Positions 8,693 through 17,921 of a DNA stretch of 51,498 bases are shown one piece after another. The translations under genes and the position numbers were made by a program. The DNA comes from an uncultured Collinsella sp. (GTDB lineage: Bacteria > Actinomycetota > Coriobacteriia > Coriobacteriales > Coriobacteriaceae), in the NCBI GenBank assembly GCA_900542965.1, contig UQPY01000006.1, positions 1-51,498 on the forward strand. Direction: 5' to 3'. The notes under the pieces were generated by a model. It was not told the origin of the DNA, did not search any database, and worked only from the letters and a program-made list of their open reading frames with translations. Within the stretch, counting starts at the first letter, position 1; each line of letters begins with the position of its first letter.

Positions 8693-8826
8693 GGAGCCCC
8701 GGGGAGGGCAAATATATAAGGTCGCCTGCTCGGACAGTCCTGGCTCGCACGGAGAGCACATTAAGTGCTCTCCGGCTCGTGCGGAACTCGCGATCGACCT
8801 TATATATTTGCCCTCCCCGGGGCTCC
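8693..8826. repeat. 134-bp element with perfect 32-bp inverted repeats
   Basis: The arms at 8693-8724 and 8795-8826 are exact inverted copies of 32 bases, each containing GGGGAGGGCAAATATATAAGG or its complement. Inside lies a second hairpin with perfect nine-base arms, GGAGAGCAC and GTGCTCTCC, at 8751-8773. There is no T run, so it is not a classical terminator, although it lies 17 bases after a stop codon. The symmetry points to a mobile or regulatory element. Confidence 0.75.
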
Positions 8827-8992
8827 CGCACAACGGGACCTCAGTTGGGGTCTATCCCGGTTGCAGTTGCTTCGCTCCTGCACCACTTGGCTGGTGCGGC
8901 GATTTGGCGTTGGAACGGTTCTTTTCTGATATATGCTGGTTGCGGCTCTTCTTTTGGGGGGAGTCGCTTTTTTGTTGCTAGGAGGTTGGCCC

Positions 8993-9880
8993 GTGGTTGA
9001 TGGGGATACTCGTTCTGAGCTGCTTTCTGCGGATTGGAATGGCGAATGGATGCGTCTGCAGGCCGCTCGGCATCGGGCTGATGATTCTTTTGAATGGGAT
9101 AAGCGGGCTCGGCATTTTCGGCCGTTGGAGACTGCCCCTTATGCTCGGGATTTTATAAAGCTGTTGGCGCTTGAGCCCGGCGAGTCGGTGCTGGATATGG
9201 GATGTGGGGCTGGGTCGATTGCTATTCCGCTTGCTCAGGCTGGGCATCCTGTGATTGCAGCCGACTTCTCCCCCGCTATGTTGGGCACCCTTGATGCCGG
9301 CATTGAGTACTACGGGCTCGAGGGGCGCATAACGCCGCTTGAGCTTGCTTGGGATGATGATTGGGATTTGGTTGGACCGGTCGCGAAGGCGGTGGATGTT
9401 GCCTTTGCCAGTCGGTCGGTTACGACGACCAACCTAAAAGATGCGCTTGCCAAGCTTGATCGTACGGCTCGTCGGCGTTGTGCTGTCACGATGGTCGCAA
9501 ACTCCAGCCCGCGCTATGATCTGCACTTGATGAACGCTATCGGTGCCTCGGTTACCTGCAGTAATGGTTTTGTGTATGCCTTTAACATCCTTATTCAGAT
9601 GGGTGCGCTGCCGCAGGTTACGTACTTTGAATCGCCTCGTCGCGATACCTTCGACAGCCTTGAAGCGGGCGTGGCGGACTTTTCCCGCATGCTTGAGCAT
9701 GGCAACGAGGATAAGGTCGACCGCCTGCGCGACTACATCGCTCAACACATGATTGAGAACCCCCATGCCGGTGAGTCGGGTTCCAAGGGCGTGCCGCAGG
9801 GACGCTATATGCTCGACCATATCCGTAAGGTTCGTTGGGCGTTTATTGCATGGGATCCGGTCTCTGCGCTCAGCTCATAG
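8993..9880 (+). CDS. Class I SAM-dependent methyltransferase
   Basis: The 295-residue product carries the SAM-binding motif I, VLDMGCGAG at about residues 66-74, followed by the acidic end of strand 2 in VIAADFSPAML. The substrate cannot be told from the sequence; the most similar families I know include small-molecule and cofactor methyltransferases. The GTG at 8993 is preferred because AGGAGG lies seven bases upstream; the frame extends to 8933 through a hydrophobic stretch that looks like chance translation. Synonymous sites here use noticeably more T and G than in the flanking GC3-rich genes (for example gat, gct and ttt codons), which suggests either low expression or later arrival. It follows the 134-bp hairpin element and stands alone. 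Confidence 0.75.
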   Translation: MVDGDTRSELLSADWNGEWMRLQAARHRADDSFEWDKRARHFRPLETAPYARDFIKLLALEPGESVLDMGCGAGSIAIPLAQAGHPVIAADFSPAMLGTLDAGIEYYGLEGRITPLELAWDDDWDLVGPVAKAVDVAFASRSVTTTNLKDALAKLDRTARRRCAVTMVANSSPRYDLHLMNAIGASVTCSNGFVYAFNILIQMGALPQVTYFESPRRDTFDSLEAGVADFSRMLEHGNEDKVDRLRDYIAQHMIENPHAGESGSKGVPQGRYMLDHIRKVRWAFIAWDPVSALSS

Positions 9881-10038
9881 CCTGTTCGCAGCCCGCACCG
9901 TCCACCCGCCCGGCATCCGCATTCTTTTTGAACTGGGCGAACGCGCTCCACACCGCGCCGTTCCTGCGCTATCGTGGGACAGCTCACGTAGATTAAGGCC
10001 CCGTCGCGGGGCGCCCCATACATAGAAAGCGAGAACCC

Positions 10039-10338
10039 ATGGCACTGACAGGAGCCCAGGTCAAGCAGCTTCGCAGCATGGCCCATCACCTCAACCCCGC
10101 CATCATCATCGGCAAGTCCGATGTCAACGAGGGCACCGTCGAGCAAACGGTCGCCTACCTGGAGAAGCACGAGCTCGTTAAGTGCTCCGTGCTCGATGGC
10201 TCCAGTCTTTCCGCCCGTGAGGCCGCCGAAGAGCTCGCTGAGCGCTGCCACGCCGAGGTCGTCCAGGTCATCGGCCGCAAGTTCTCGCTGTATCGCGAGT
10301 CCTTGCGCAAGGATATCGAGAAGATCAAGCTCGTCTAA
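10039..10338 (+). CDS. yhbY: YhbY-type CRM-domain RNA-binding protein
   Basis: The 99-residue product is a single CRM domain, as in E. coli YhbY, a protein associated with maturing 50S ribosomal subunits. The N-terminal LTGAQVKQLRSMAHHLNP, the central IIIGKSDVNEGTVEQ (in place of the usual IGKxG loop) and the VIGRKFSLYRES near the end are family features, and full length is normal for bacteria. It is transcribed alone and ends at a strong terminator shared with the convergent regulator. The ribosome site is weak (AAAGCGAG). Confidence 0.9.
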   Translation: MALTGAQVKQLRSMAHHLNPAIIIGKSDVNEGTVEQTVAYLEKHELVKCSVLDGSSLSAREAAEELAERCHAEVVQVIGRKFSLYRESLRKDIEKIKLV

Positions 10339-10375
10339 GAGCCAATGATCCGGCGAGCCAACACATAGCAAGCTT

Positions 10376-10409
10376 ACGGGTGCCCAAGTACTTCGGGCGC
10401 CCGTTTTTT
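10376..10409 (+). terminator. Rho-independent terminator after yhbY
   Basis: ACGGGTGCCC and GGGCGCCCGT form a ten-base stem with one mismatch and a nine-base loop, followed by six T. It runs to the very end of the convergent regulator gene. Confidence 0.9.
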
Positions 10410-13407
10410 ATCGCTCGACCAGCACGCGATTGAGCCGCCCCTCCACCAAGCGCTCGTATAGACGCCGCGTCTCGGGCTCGGGCACGCCATTGACCTGCTC
10501 CCTCAGATGGTGCATATGCCCGCTGTACAGCTCGACGATATCGCGCCGCCGCCCCGCCGCACTGTAGACACGCATGGCGCAGCGCACCATATCCTCACGC
10601 GCCGTTTCCTGTCGAAGCCCCGACTCCGCCAGCCAAATCGCCGACTGCAGATCGTTTTCTTCTAGAGCGGCATCTGCTCCCTTAATCATGCAATCGATGT
10701 ACTTTGACTGCATAATGCGCCGCATGCGCAAAAAGTAGGTGGGATTACAGCCATTGGGCACATACAGCGGTCCGGCATAAAGCTGCTCAATCTTAAGGCA
10801 CAGCTCAACTAAATGGGGTCCGCGCGCACCCGTGCGATTTCCCAAAACCTCGCGGCTTATCTGGTCAAACAGCCGCACATCGGTCTTGACGTAGTCGCCG
10901 TTGAGTCCGATGCATTCATTTTGGATGAGCACACACGACTTGCCGTCTGGCGTCGGCCCCAAAGCCGACCGCAAGCGCGATATCGTCGAGTACAGGTTAT
11001 TGCGGGCGCTATTGAACTCGGCATGGGGCCACAGCTCCATGGCCAGCGTCTCGCGGTCGACGAGCGCATCCATGCCCAGTGCAAGCCGCTCGGCAAGCGT
11101 CGCCGCCTTCTTGCGGCGCCACATTTTGTCCGTGATGGGAAACCCGTCGCGCTCGGCGCGAAACGCACCAAACATGCGAATCTCGATATGGTCGATGGTA
11201 TCAACGGCTTCAACCTCGCCGACCTGGAACAGACGCTCGCCCTCCCCTTCCAAATCGTCGCGCAGCGAGTACCGCGACAGCTCGCGCACGGGAAGCTTCT
11301 TGCGTATCCTGCCCGCCGGCTCGCCCAGACAATGCATGGCAAGGCGCGCAAAGAGCCGATACGATGGCTCTAGAATCCCCGCACGATTCATGGACATCCA
11401 GGCCGCAAGATCGCTGTCTCGGCCCGCACAGGCCAAATGCAGCGCCACCATCCAGGCCTCCGCTCCACCAACCTGCGTCTGGCTTATATCGAGCAACTCC
11501 GCTTCCTCGCGTACCGAAACCATCGAGGTGTTACGTAGATATGCCGCGCGCTCCAGCAGCAATGCGTTATCGCGCATGTACGTAATCGACTCCTCGGCAA
11601 GTTTGAGCACTTGGACCGCACGGAACTTTGCATTAACCGGCCGTCCCTCTGCCAGCGACTGCCAGCCTTCTAGCAACAGGCCAAACAGTTGAATCTGGTT
11701 GTCGCGCATGCGCACGGCAAAACGATCGAGCTCGTTGAACGCCGCGTCGTCGGTTACCGGCAAGCCGGAAAGGAGCCGCCGCGCCGCCAACACCATGCGC
11801 ACCCAGATAGCCATCGCCTTAAGCCCACGTACGTCGAGCGCCTCCCGCACCAGCGCCATCTCGTCGTCGCGTTCATCGGTTCCCGCAAACGACCCGTCAA
11901 AGAGCTCCACCAGCATACTATCGGCCCGTATAACAATCCCCGCGATGTCGAGCTCGCAGTCGTAGGCCTTGCTCGTTTTGAGCTGCTGTAGAACGTCGCC
12001 GTCATCTCCCCGCTCGGTCAGGCATCGCTTGACCTCGATATGCGCAGACAACATATCGAGTGCGGTATGGGATGCCTCGATTTCTGGCACGGCCAGGTTC
12101 GTAGGAAGCCCAAGCCCGTTGTCCCCATAGCAAACAGCCGTCAGCGTCTGGGCCACCCTCCATGAAACAGGGTCTATTTCGCAGGCCGCCCGTTCGCCCC
12201 CGCGCTCGATGACCGATGCCATATAGCGAGCGAGCTTTGTATTGGACACGCTGACCGCTGCCAGATATACGCCAAGCGCTTCGGCAGGCGTTGGCTCTGG
12301 AGCCGGATCGTCGGCATCGATCGTGCCCAGCGCTGCTCGGCAGATATCGGCCCCGTGCCCCGTCAGAGCCAGATCGACCCCATACTGCCCAGCAAGTTCA
12401 AGGACCGCTTCACGGTCCAAAAAGGCGTCCGCCAGGCCCATCGCCGCATCGCATCGGCCCGCCTTAAGCAAAATCCGGGCCGCCCTCGGAACAAGTTCGG
12501 GGCGAACCTCGGCCACCAACTTACGCAAGCGCAAGCGTCCGTTATCCTCCGTGCCCAGACACGTAAAACTCCGCTCGGCGGGATCCAAGCCAAAGATCGG
12601 GTAGTCGCGTACAAAATAGGACTGGTCGACCATCGACAGCCTCACCCCGCAAGCCTCGAGTTCTGCGATATTGCCCTCGCCCATCAAAACCATGAGACAT
12701 GCCACGCAAAACAGCGCATTATTGTCGAGCGAAGCCAGATCGGCAAGTGCCGCGCCATATACGTTGACAATCTCGTTTTCGAGCAGGCCGGCTACGTCGC
12801 CTTGGCCATACAGACCTGTCTGCAATGCCGAAACGAGCTCGGGCACGCCCTGCGTGAGCTGATAAAAGTCGAGCGATGTGCTGATCGAAAACGCCGATGC
12901 CCACGCCGAATACTCATAGGCATGCACCTTGAGCATCTGCGCATTGATCTTAACCGAATCGCCCAGCCCATGAATCAGCTGACGATTTGAAGGACGGCAG
13001 GAGATAAAGACCCCTACCCCCATAGCGCGCAGGCCGCGAATCCTGTCGATGAGGTCTTCGGTATCGCGCTGATCGAGGTTTGGCACATTATCAATCGCGA
13101 TAAGGGAGTGCGGTTTGTCTTTGAGTTCTTCGGTAACCACCTCGAGCTGCATAAACACCTCGCGCCCAATGGCGCGATCGGCCTCGATAATCCGCACGGG
13201 GCCTCGCGTCGGGTCGCATTTAACCTCATGGGTGTACTGCAGCAGCACCGAGGTCTTCCCAAACCCGTCGGGCGCATAAAGAACTACGATGCCGGCCTTT
13301 CGGCCCTTGGCGATAAGCTCATTCATCAAGCGTTCGCGTCGCACCATATAGCCTCCGCCCAGCGGCATCAGCTCGAGGTCGTCTATACCGCTCAAATCGT
13401 TTACCAT
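10408..13407 (-). CDS. Large ATPase/SARP-like transcriptional regulator (MalT-like NTPase with C-terminal DNA-binding and BTAD domains)
   Basis: The 999-residue product joins a STAND/MalT-type NTPase to a SARP-type output. Near the N-terminus is a Walker A motif, APDGFGKTS at residues 45-53, and a Walker B-like segment LIAIDNVPNLD. A long helical middle follows that has no clear motifs. From about residue 738 comes an OmpR-type winged helix (IRMFGAFRAERDG, then RRKKAATLAERLAL and NNLYSTISRLRSAL), and the last 150 residues resemble a bacterial transcriptional activator (BTAD) domain. Such proteins act as ligand- or partner-gated activators; the signal and targets here are unknown and no neighbouring gene is an obvious target. 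GAGGAGC lies seven bases before the ATG at 13407. It is monocistronic and convergent with yhbY. Confidence 0.8.
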   Translation of the reverse strand: MVNDLSGIDDLELMPLGGGYMVRRERLMNELIAKGRKAGIVVLYAPDGFGKTSVLLQYTHEVKCDPTRGPVRIIEADRAIGREVFMQLEVVTEELKDKPHSLIAIDNVPNLDQRDTEDLIDRIRGLRAMGVGVFISCRPSNRQLIHGLGDSVKINAQMLKVHAYEYSAWASAFSISTSLDFYQLTQGVPELVSALQTGLYGQGDVAGLLENEIVNVYGAALADLASLDNNALFCVACLMVLMGEGNIAELEACGVRLSMVDQSYFVRDYPIFGLDPAERSFTCLGTEDNGRLRLRKLVAEVRPELVPRAARILLKAGRCDAAMGLADAFLDREAVLELAGQYGVDLALTGHGADICRAALGTIDADDPAPEPTPAEALGVYLAAVSVSNTKLARYMASVIERGGERAACEIDPVSWRVAQTLTAVCYGDNGLGLPTNLAVPEIEASHTALDMLSAHIEVKRCLTERGDDGDVLQQLKTSKAYDCELDIAGIVIRADSMLVELFDGSFAGTDERDDEMALVREALDVRGLKAMAIWVRMVLAARRLLSGLPVTDDAAFNELDRFAVRMRDNQIQLFGLLLEGWQSLAEGRPVNAKFRAVQVLKLAEESITYMRDNALLLERAAYLRNTSMVSVREEAELLDISQTQVGGAEAWMVALHLACAGRDSDLAAWMSMNRAGILEPSYRLFARLAMHCLGEPAGRIRKKLPVRELSRYSLRDDLEGEGERLFQVGEVEAVDTIDHIEIRMFGAFRAERDGFPITDKMWRRKKAATLAERLALGMDALVDRETLAMELWPHAEFNSARNNLYSTISRLRSALGPTPDGKSCVLIQNECIGLNGDYVKTDVRLFDQISREVLGNRTGARGPHLVELCLKIEQLYAGPLYVPNGCNPTYFLRMRRIMQSKYIDCMIKGADAALEENDLQSAIWLAESGLRQETAREDMVRCAMRVYSAAGRRRDIVELYSGHMHHLREQVNGVPEPETRRLYERLVEGRLNRVLVER

Positions 13408-13795
13408 GCCCGCTCCTCAACTCGACCGTATGGACACTGTAACCGCAAGACCATACAAGCCGCGCTATGAATAGAGCGGTTTTGTGTTTTAGGTTGTCTT
13501 TCGGTACGCAAGCGGCAAGTTTTTGTACAGCGAGGGCCGATTGTTATTAATCCCCCGACTAATCGGTCTTTAAGCAGGTAAACTAGCTTGTCAGCTTGTC
13601 CCATCTAAGCGGCAGTGTAACGCAGATGAACAAGGTTCAGCTATGTCATTCAACTCGCCTAGCACCCGCTACCGTCTACGACCTTTTAGTGGCATTTTTG
13701 CATAGAATCTGGTATGAAATGAATCAAACTGTTGGACATCCGGCATTCGTCAAGCTTGCGGCAAGATTTTGGTCAAGCGGGCGGAAAGGGATAGC

Positions 13796-13822
13796 AAAAA
13801 GGCCCCCGCAAAGCGGAGGCCT
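13796..13822 (-). terminator. Rho-independent terminator of nagB
   Basis: A nine-base GC-rich stem (GGCCTCCGC with GCGGGGGCC) and three-base loop is followed on the minus strand by TTTTT. It lies 34 bases after the nagB stop. The remaining 388 bases up to the regulator start at 13407 hold no gene I can support. Confidence 0.88.
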
Positions 13823-13855
13823 TAGGCAAGGCTATGTCGAGGTGCAGGATTCGCG

Positions 13856-14584
13856 CTACTCGCAGAGCGAAAGGGCGGCCTCGTCGGCAACGACAACGCA
13901 GTTGGTGTGCAGCTGCAGGATCGAAGCCGGGCACGCGGGCGTAACCGGACCGTAGCACATGTCATGCACGGCCTGGGCCTTGGCCTCGCCGTTGGCGACG
14001 ACCAGGATCATGCGGGCATACATGATGGTCTGGGTACCCATGGTGTAGGCCTGACGGGGAACGTCGTCGATGCTGTCGAACAGGCGGCTGTTGGCCTGAA
14101 TGGTGCTCTCGGTGAGGTCGACGCAGTGCGTGCCCTTGGAGAAGTGGTCATCGGGCTCGTTGAAGCCGATGTGGCCGTTGTTGCCAATGCCGAGCAGCTG
14201 CAGATCCGGGTAACCGGCGGCGGCGACGATCTTGTCGTACTCAGAGCAGGCAGCGGCGGCGTCGGGGTTGGAACCGTCGGGCACATGCGTGTTGTTCAGG
14301 TCGATGTTGATGTGATCGAAGAAGTTCTCACGCATAAAGTAGTGATAGCTCTGGGGATCGTCGTGCGAAAGGCCGCGATACTCGTCCAGGTTGTAGGTGC
14401 TGACCTCGGCAAAGTCGACGTCGCCCTTCTCGTACCAAGCAGCGAGCTGCTTGTAGGCACCGATCGGGGTGGAGCCGGTGGCAAGGCCCAGCACACAGTC
14501 GGGCTTGAGGATAACCTGCGCCGAGATGATATTGGCGGCCTTGCGGCTCATATCCTCGTAGTCTTTAGCTTTAATGATCTTCAT
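13856..14584 (-). CDS. nagB: Glucosamine-6-phosphate deaminase
   Basis: NagB converts glucosamine-6-phosphate to fructose-6-phosphate and ammonia, feeding amino sugars such as mucin-derived GlcNAc into glycolysis. The 242 residues match the length of the Gram-positive type, which lacks the C-terminal extension of the allosteric E. coli enzyme. Visible motifs are the phosphate-binding LATGSTPIGAY near 40, the YNLDEYRGL block with the catalytic aspartate near 70 and GIGNNGHIGFNEP near 130 with the ring-opening histidine. The ATG at 14584 has AAAGGA seven bases upstream; an in-frame upstream extension does not resemble the family. Nearby glmM consumes glucosamine-6-phosphate for wall synthesis, so the two compete for the same pool. 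Confidence 0.95.
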   Translation of the reverse strand: MKIIKAKDYEDMSRKAANIISAQVILKPDCVLGLATGSTPIGAYKQLAAWYEKGDVDFAEVSTYNLDEYRGLSHDDPQSYHYFMRENFFDHINIDLNNTHVPDGSNPDAAAACSEYDKIVAAAGYPDLQLLGIGNNGHIGFNEPDDHFSKGTHCVDLTESTIQANSRLFDSIDDVPRQAYTMGTQTIMYARMILVVANGEAKAQAVHDMCYGPVTPACPASILQLHTNCVVVADEAALSLCE

Positions 14585-14745
14585 TACGCGTCCTTTCTCG
14601 TACAAGAGAGGCAAGGCTCCCTTTACAAGCACTTGCCCGCGGCCCGCGTCGGCCGCAACCAACGTGTGCGGCCACCAGGGCGAGGTCGCGTAATGTATGT
14701 GTCTCGTGTCTAGCCGCGTCGAGGCCCCTGCCCGTCCACGGTGAC

Positions 14746-14815
14746 CCGAAGCCTTTTAGCTTCGGACAAATCCCATCTTGCCACGGAGGGCGTCCTCTTT
14801 CAAGGGCGCCCTCCG
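14746..14815. repeat. Two adjacent hairpins between nagB and the EIIA gene
   Basis: CCGAAG and CTTCGG (14746-14765) form one hairpin, and CGGAGGGCG with CGCCCTCCG (14784-14792 and 14807-14815) a second. Neither has a proper T run on either strand. They lie after the EIIA stop and before the nagB start on the minus strand, so they may act as a weak terminator or leader structure. Nothing else is evident in the 272-base gap. Confidence 0.45.
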
Positions 14816-14856
14816 TAAACGTGTTTGAATTGTAGGCTAATGGCCACGTGCACTTG

Positions 14857-15354
14857 CTATCGCTCGCGAGCAACGATGAGCTGGTCCATCTCTTCGACAT
14901 GCACGCCAACGGAGCCCTTGATGCTCGAGAACTCAACGGAGTTGCACACCAAGATGGGAACCGTCACATCGTAGCCCTCGGCAGCAATTGCCTCGCGATC
15001 GAACTCAATGAGTACATCGCCCTTATGGACGATGTCACCCACTTGCGCATGTACGGTAAAGTGCTTGCCCTCGAGCTGAACAGTGTCCAAGCCAACGTGG
15101 ATGAGCACGTCCAAGCCATCGACCGTGTTGAGCGCAACGGCGTGTCCCGTGGGAAAAATGGCCTCGACCTTGGCGTCTGCCGGTGCAATCACGCGCGTGC
15201 CGGTAGGCTGAATCGCCACGCCCTGGCCCAAAAGGCCGGTGGCAAATGTCTGGTCGTTTACCTCGGAAAGCGGAATGACGTCGCCCGAGATGGGAGCATC
15301 CAGCGTAAGGACTCGACCACGCATACCAAAAGACCTTAGGACTTTAGTGAACAT
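14857..15354 (-). CDS. PTS glucose-type EIIA component (Crr-like)
   Basis: The 165-residue product is a complete, free-standing glucose-family EIIA. It relays phosphate from HPr to an EIIB domain and in many bacteria also carries regulatory signals about sugar supply. The segments IFPTGHAVAL near residue 72 and GLDVLIHVGLDTV near 87 contain the two conserved histidines of the active site, the second being the phosphorylated one. No EIIB or EIIC is adjacent, so it probably serves one or more permeases elsewhere. The start at 15354 has GAGGGGG just upstream; a seven-residue longer form is possible. It sits between nagB and glmM, in a cluster for sugar and amino-sugar use. Confidence 0.88.
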   Translation of the reverse strand: MFTKVLRSFGMRGRVLTLDAPISGDVIPLSEVNDQTFATGLLGQGVAIQPTGTRVIAPADAKVEAIFPTGHAVALNTVDGLDVLIHVGLDTVQLEGKHFTVHAQVGDIVHKGDVLIEFDREAIAAEGYDVTVPILVCNSVEFSSIKGSVGVHVEEMDQLIVARER

Positions 15355-15425
15355 GCTCCCCCTCGGACATACCAATCGACCAAAATAGCCTTAACAGTTT
15401 ACCACTTGGCACTCGTTTTTGACCA

Positions 15426-16763
15426 TTAGGGAAGTTCGCGCTTGACAACCTCGACGATGTCGTCGACAACGCGCTGGGTCAGCTCGTGCGTCTCGGCCTC
15501 GGCCATAACGCGGACCAGCGGCTCGGTACCGCTCGGGCGCACCAAGATGCGGCCGCGACCATTGAGCTCCTTCTCGGCAGCAGCGACGGCATCCCAGATG
15601 GGCTGGCAGTCATCCAGACCGGCCTTGTTGTCGGAATGCACGTTGACGAGCACCTGCGGGTACTTCTTCATAATGCCGGCAAGGTCGGTGAGGGTGCGGC
15701 CAGTGCGCTTGAGCACGGCCAGCAGCTGCAGGGCCGTCACCAGGCCGTCGCCGGTGGTGTTGTGCTCCAGGAAGATGATGTGGCCGGACTGCTCGCCGCC
15801 GATGACGGCACCGTCCGCGAGCATGCGCTCCAAAACGTAGCGGTCGCCCACGGCGGTCTGGACCATCTCGAAGCCCTGCTCCTTCATAGCGATGGAGAAG
15901 CCCAGATTGCACATGACGGTCGAGACAATCTCGGAGTTGGCGAGCTTGCCACGAGCGGCGAGGTCGGAGCCGCAGATGGCCAGGATGTAGTCACCGTCGA
16001 TCTCGTTGCCCTCGCTGTCGACGAAGAGCACGCGGTCGGCATCGCCATCGTGGGCCAGGCCAATGTCGGCGTGGGTGCGCAGCACAAGCTCGCGCAGAGG
16101 ACCAAGATGGGTGGAGCCGCACTCGACGTTGATGTCGGTGCCGCAGTAGTCGGTGTTGATGGCATGGACCGTGGCGCCCAGGCGCTGCAGTGCGGCGGGC
16201 GTGGTCTGGCAAGAGGCGCCGTGACCGCAGTCGACGGCAACAACCAGGCCGTCGAGCCTCAGACCGTCGAGCGTATCGATAGCGTGGTCGACGTATGCCT
16301 TGCGAGCATCCTTCATCTTGATGATGTGGCCCACACCGGCGCCAGTCGGCAGCGTGTCGGCAGCCATGGCCTCCTCGGACATGACCCATGCGCTGATCTC
16401 CTCCTCGACGGCGTCGGGAAGCTTCATGCCCTTGCGGCTAAAGAACTTGATGCCGTTGAACTCCGGCGGATTATGCGAAGCGGAGATGACGATGCCGCCG
16501 TCGAGCTCGTTCTGAACGGTGAGCAGTGCCACGGCCGGCGTAGGGATAACGCCGCAGCAGTGCGGACGGCCGCCCTCGGCCATGATACCGGCGGTCAGAG
16601 CACTCTCGAGCATGGTGCCCGAAAGGCGCGTGTCACGGCCGATGCAGATGTCCGGACCAAGGAACTTGGTCGCCGCGCGACCCAGACGAAACGCGAGGTC
16701 GCACGAAAGATCGGCGTTGGCGACGCCACGGACGCCGTCGGTACCGAAGATGTTCTGGGGCAT
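15426..16763 (-). CDS. glmM: Phosphoglucosamine mutase
   Basis: GlmM interconverts glucosamine-6-phosphate and glucosamine-1-phosphate, the first committed step to UDP-GlcNAc for peptidoglycan. The 445 residues are the normal length. Diagnostic motifs are FGTDGVRG at the N-terminus, the phosphoserine loop ISASHNPP with Ser96, the magnesium loop DGDADR near residue 240 and the sugar-phosphate loop VRPSGTEPLVRVM near the C-terminus. A strong ribosome site, AAGGAG, precedes the ATG at 16763. It follows rplM-rpsI on the same strand after a terminator, an order common in Gram-positive genomes. Confidence 0.97.
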   Translation of the reverse strand: MPQNIFGTDGVRGVANADLSCDLAFRLGRAATKFLGPDICIGRDTRLSGTMLESALTAGIMAEGGRPHCCGVIPTPAVALLTVQNELDGGIVISASHNPPEFNGIKFFSRKGMKLPDAVEEEISAWVMSEEAMAADTLPTGAGVGHIIKMKDARKAYVDHAIDTLDGLRLDGLVVAVDCGHGASCQTTPAALQRLGATVHAINTDYCGTDINVECGSTHLGPLRELVLRTHADIGLAHDGDADRVLFVDSEGNEIDGDYILAICGSDLAARGKLANSEIVSTVMCNLGFSIAMKEQGFEMVQTAVGDRYVLERMLADGAVIGGEQSGHIIFLEHNTTGDGLVTALQLLAVLKRTGRTLTDLAGIMKKYPQVLVNVHSDNKAGLDDCQPIWDAVAAAEKELNGRGRILVRPSGTEPLVRVMAEAETHELTQRVVDDIVEVVKRELP

Positions 16764-16812
16764 AGGATCGCTCCTTCCCTAGCAGGCGATATGCAACCGC
16801 CCACCCTAGTCG

Positions 16813-16857
16813 AAAAAGAAAAGCGGGACCCGCCGAGGAATCGGCAGGCCCCGCTTG
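16813..16857 (-). terminator. Rho-independent terminator after rpsI
   Basis: A long stem with AAGCGGG/CCCGCTT outside and CTGCCG/CGGCGG-type pairs inside is followed on the minus strand by TTCTTTTT. It separates the ribosomal operon from glmM. Confidence 0.85.
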
Positions 16858-16886
16858 TACATTGTATCTCGAAAGGAGATAAAACC

Positions 16887-17282
<396 letters not shown>

Positions 17283-17284
17283 CT

Positions 17285-17728
17285 TTAAGCCTCCAGCTCA
17301 ATCTTCGTGGGGTTCTGGGCAGCATGCGGATGCTCGGCACCAGCGTAGACCTTAAGCTTGGTCATCTGGGCACGGCCGAGGGTGGTCTTGGGCAGCATGC
17401 CGCGAACGGCGCGCTCGATGACCTTCTCCGGGTGCTTCTCCATAGCCTGGCGGAAGCTCTCAGCCTTGAGGCCGCCGTTGTAGCCGCTGTGGCGATAATA
17501 GGTCTTCGTGTCGGCCTTGTTACCGGTAAGCTGGACCTTATCGGCGTTGATGACGACAACGAAGTCGCCGCAGTCGCTGTTGGGCGTGAACTGGGGCTTG
17601 TTCTTACCGCGCAGGATCATTGCGATCTGGGTGGCAAGACGGCCCAGGACAGCACCATCGGCGTCGACGAGAACCCAGTTGCGCTGGACCTCGCCCTGCT
17701 TGGCGTAGTGAGTCGATTTCGAAATCAC
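17285..17728 (-). CDS. rplM: 50S ribosomal protein L13
   Basis: L13 is an early-assembling large-subunit protein. The 147-residue product contains WVLVDADGAVLGRLAT, the internal VVVINADKVQLTGNK and the RAVRGMLPKTTLGR block that define the family. It is the first gene of the rplM-rpsI operon. I see no gene in the 190 bases upstream, which should carry the operon promoter. Confidence 0.98.
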   Translation of the reverse strand: MISKSTHYAKQGEVQRNWVLVDADGAVLGRLATQIAMILRGKNKPQFTPNSDCGDFVVVINADKVQLTGNKADTKTYYRHSGYNGGLKAESFRQAMEKHPEKVIERAVRGMLPKTTLGRAQMTKLKVYAGAEHPHAAQNPTKIELEA

Positions 17729-17921
17729 TTAGACTCCTCCATGTACAGTACGTGTTGTTACAGAGATTCACGGGGCTCTGCAAGTAACCCGTCCATATTA
17801 CCCCGCTCGCCGTACGAGTCAACAGGTATTTTGGCTCCGACCAGAGTTTCTGCACATGTCATCCACGAGCCGTGATTTTCTAGCTCTTTAGCTGTTGCCA
17901 TTTTTTGAGGGTTCGCCGTCG

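Noticed and set aside
13596..13955. 119-codon plus-strand frame between the large regulator and nagB
   Set aside because: It runs through the nagB terminator and into antisense nagB, and the protein has no recognisable feature.
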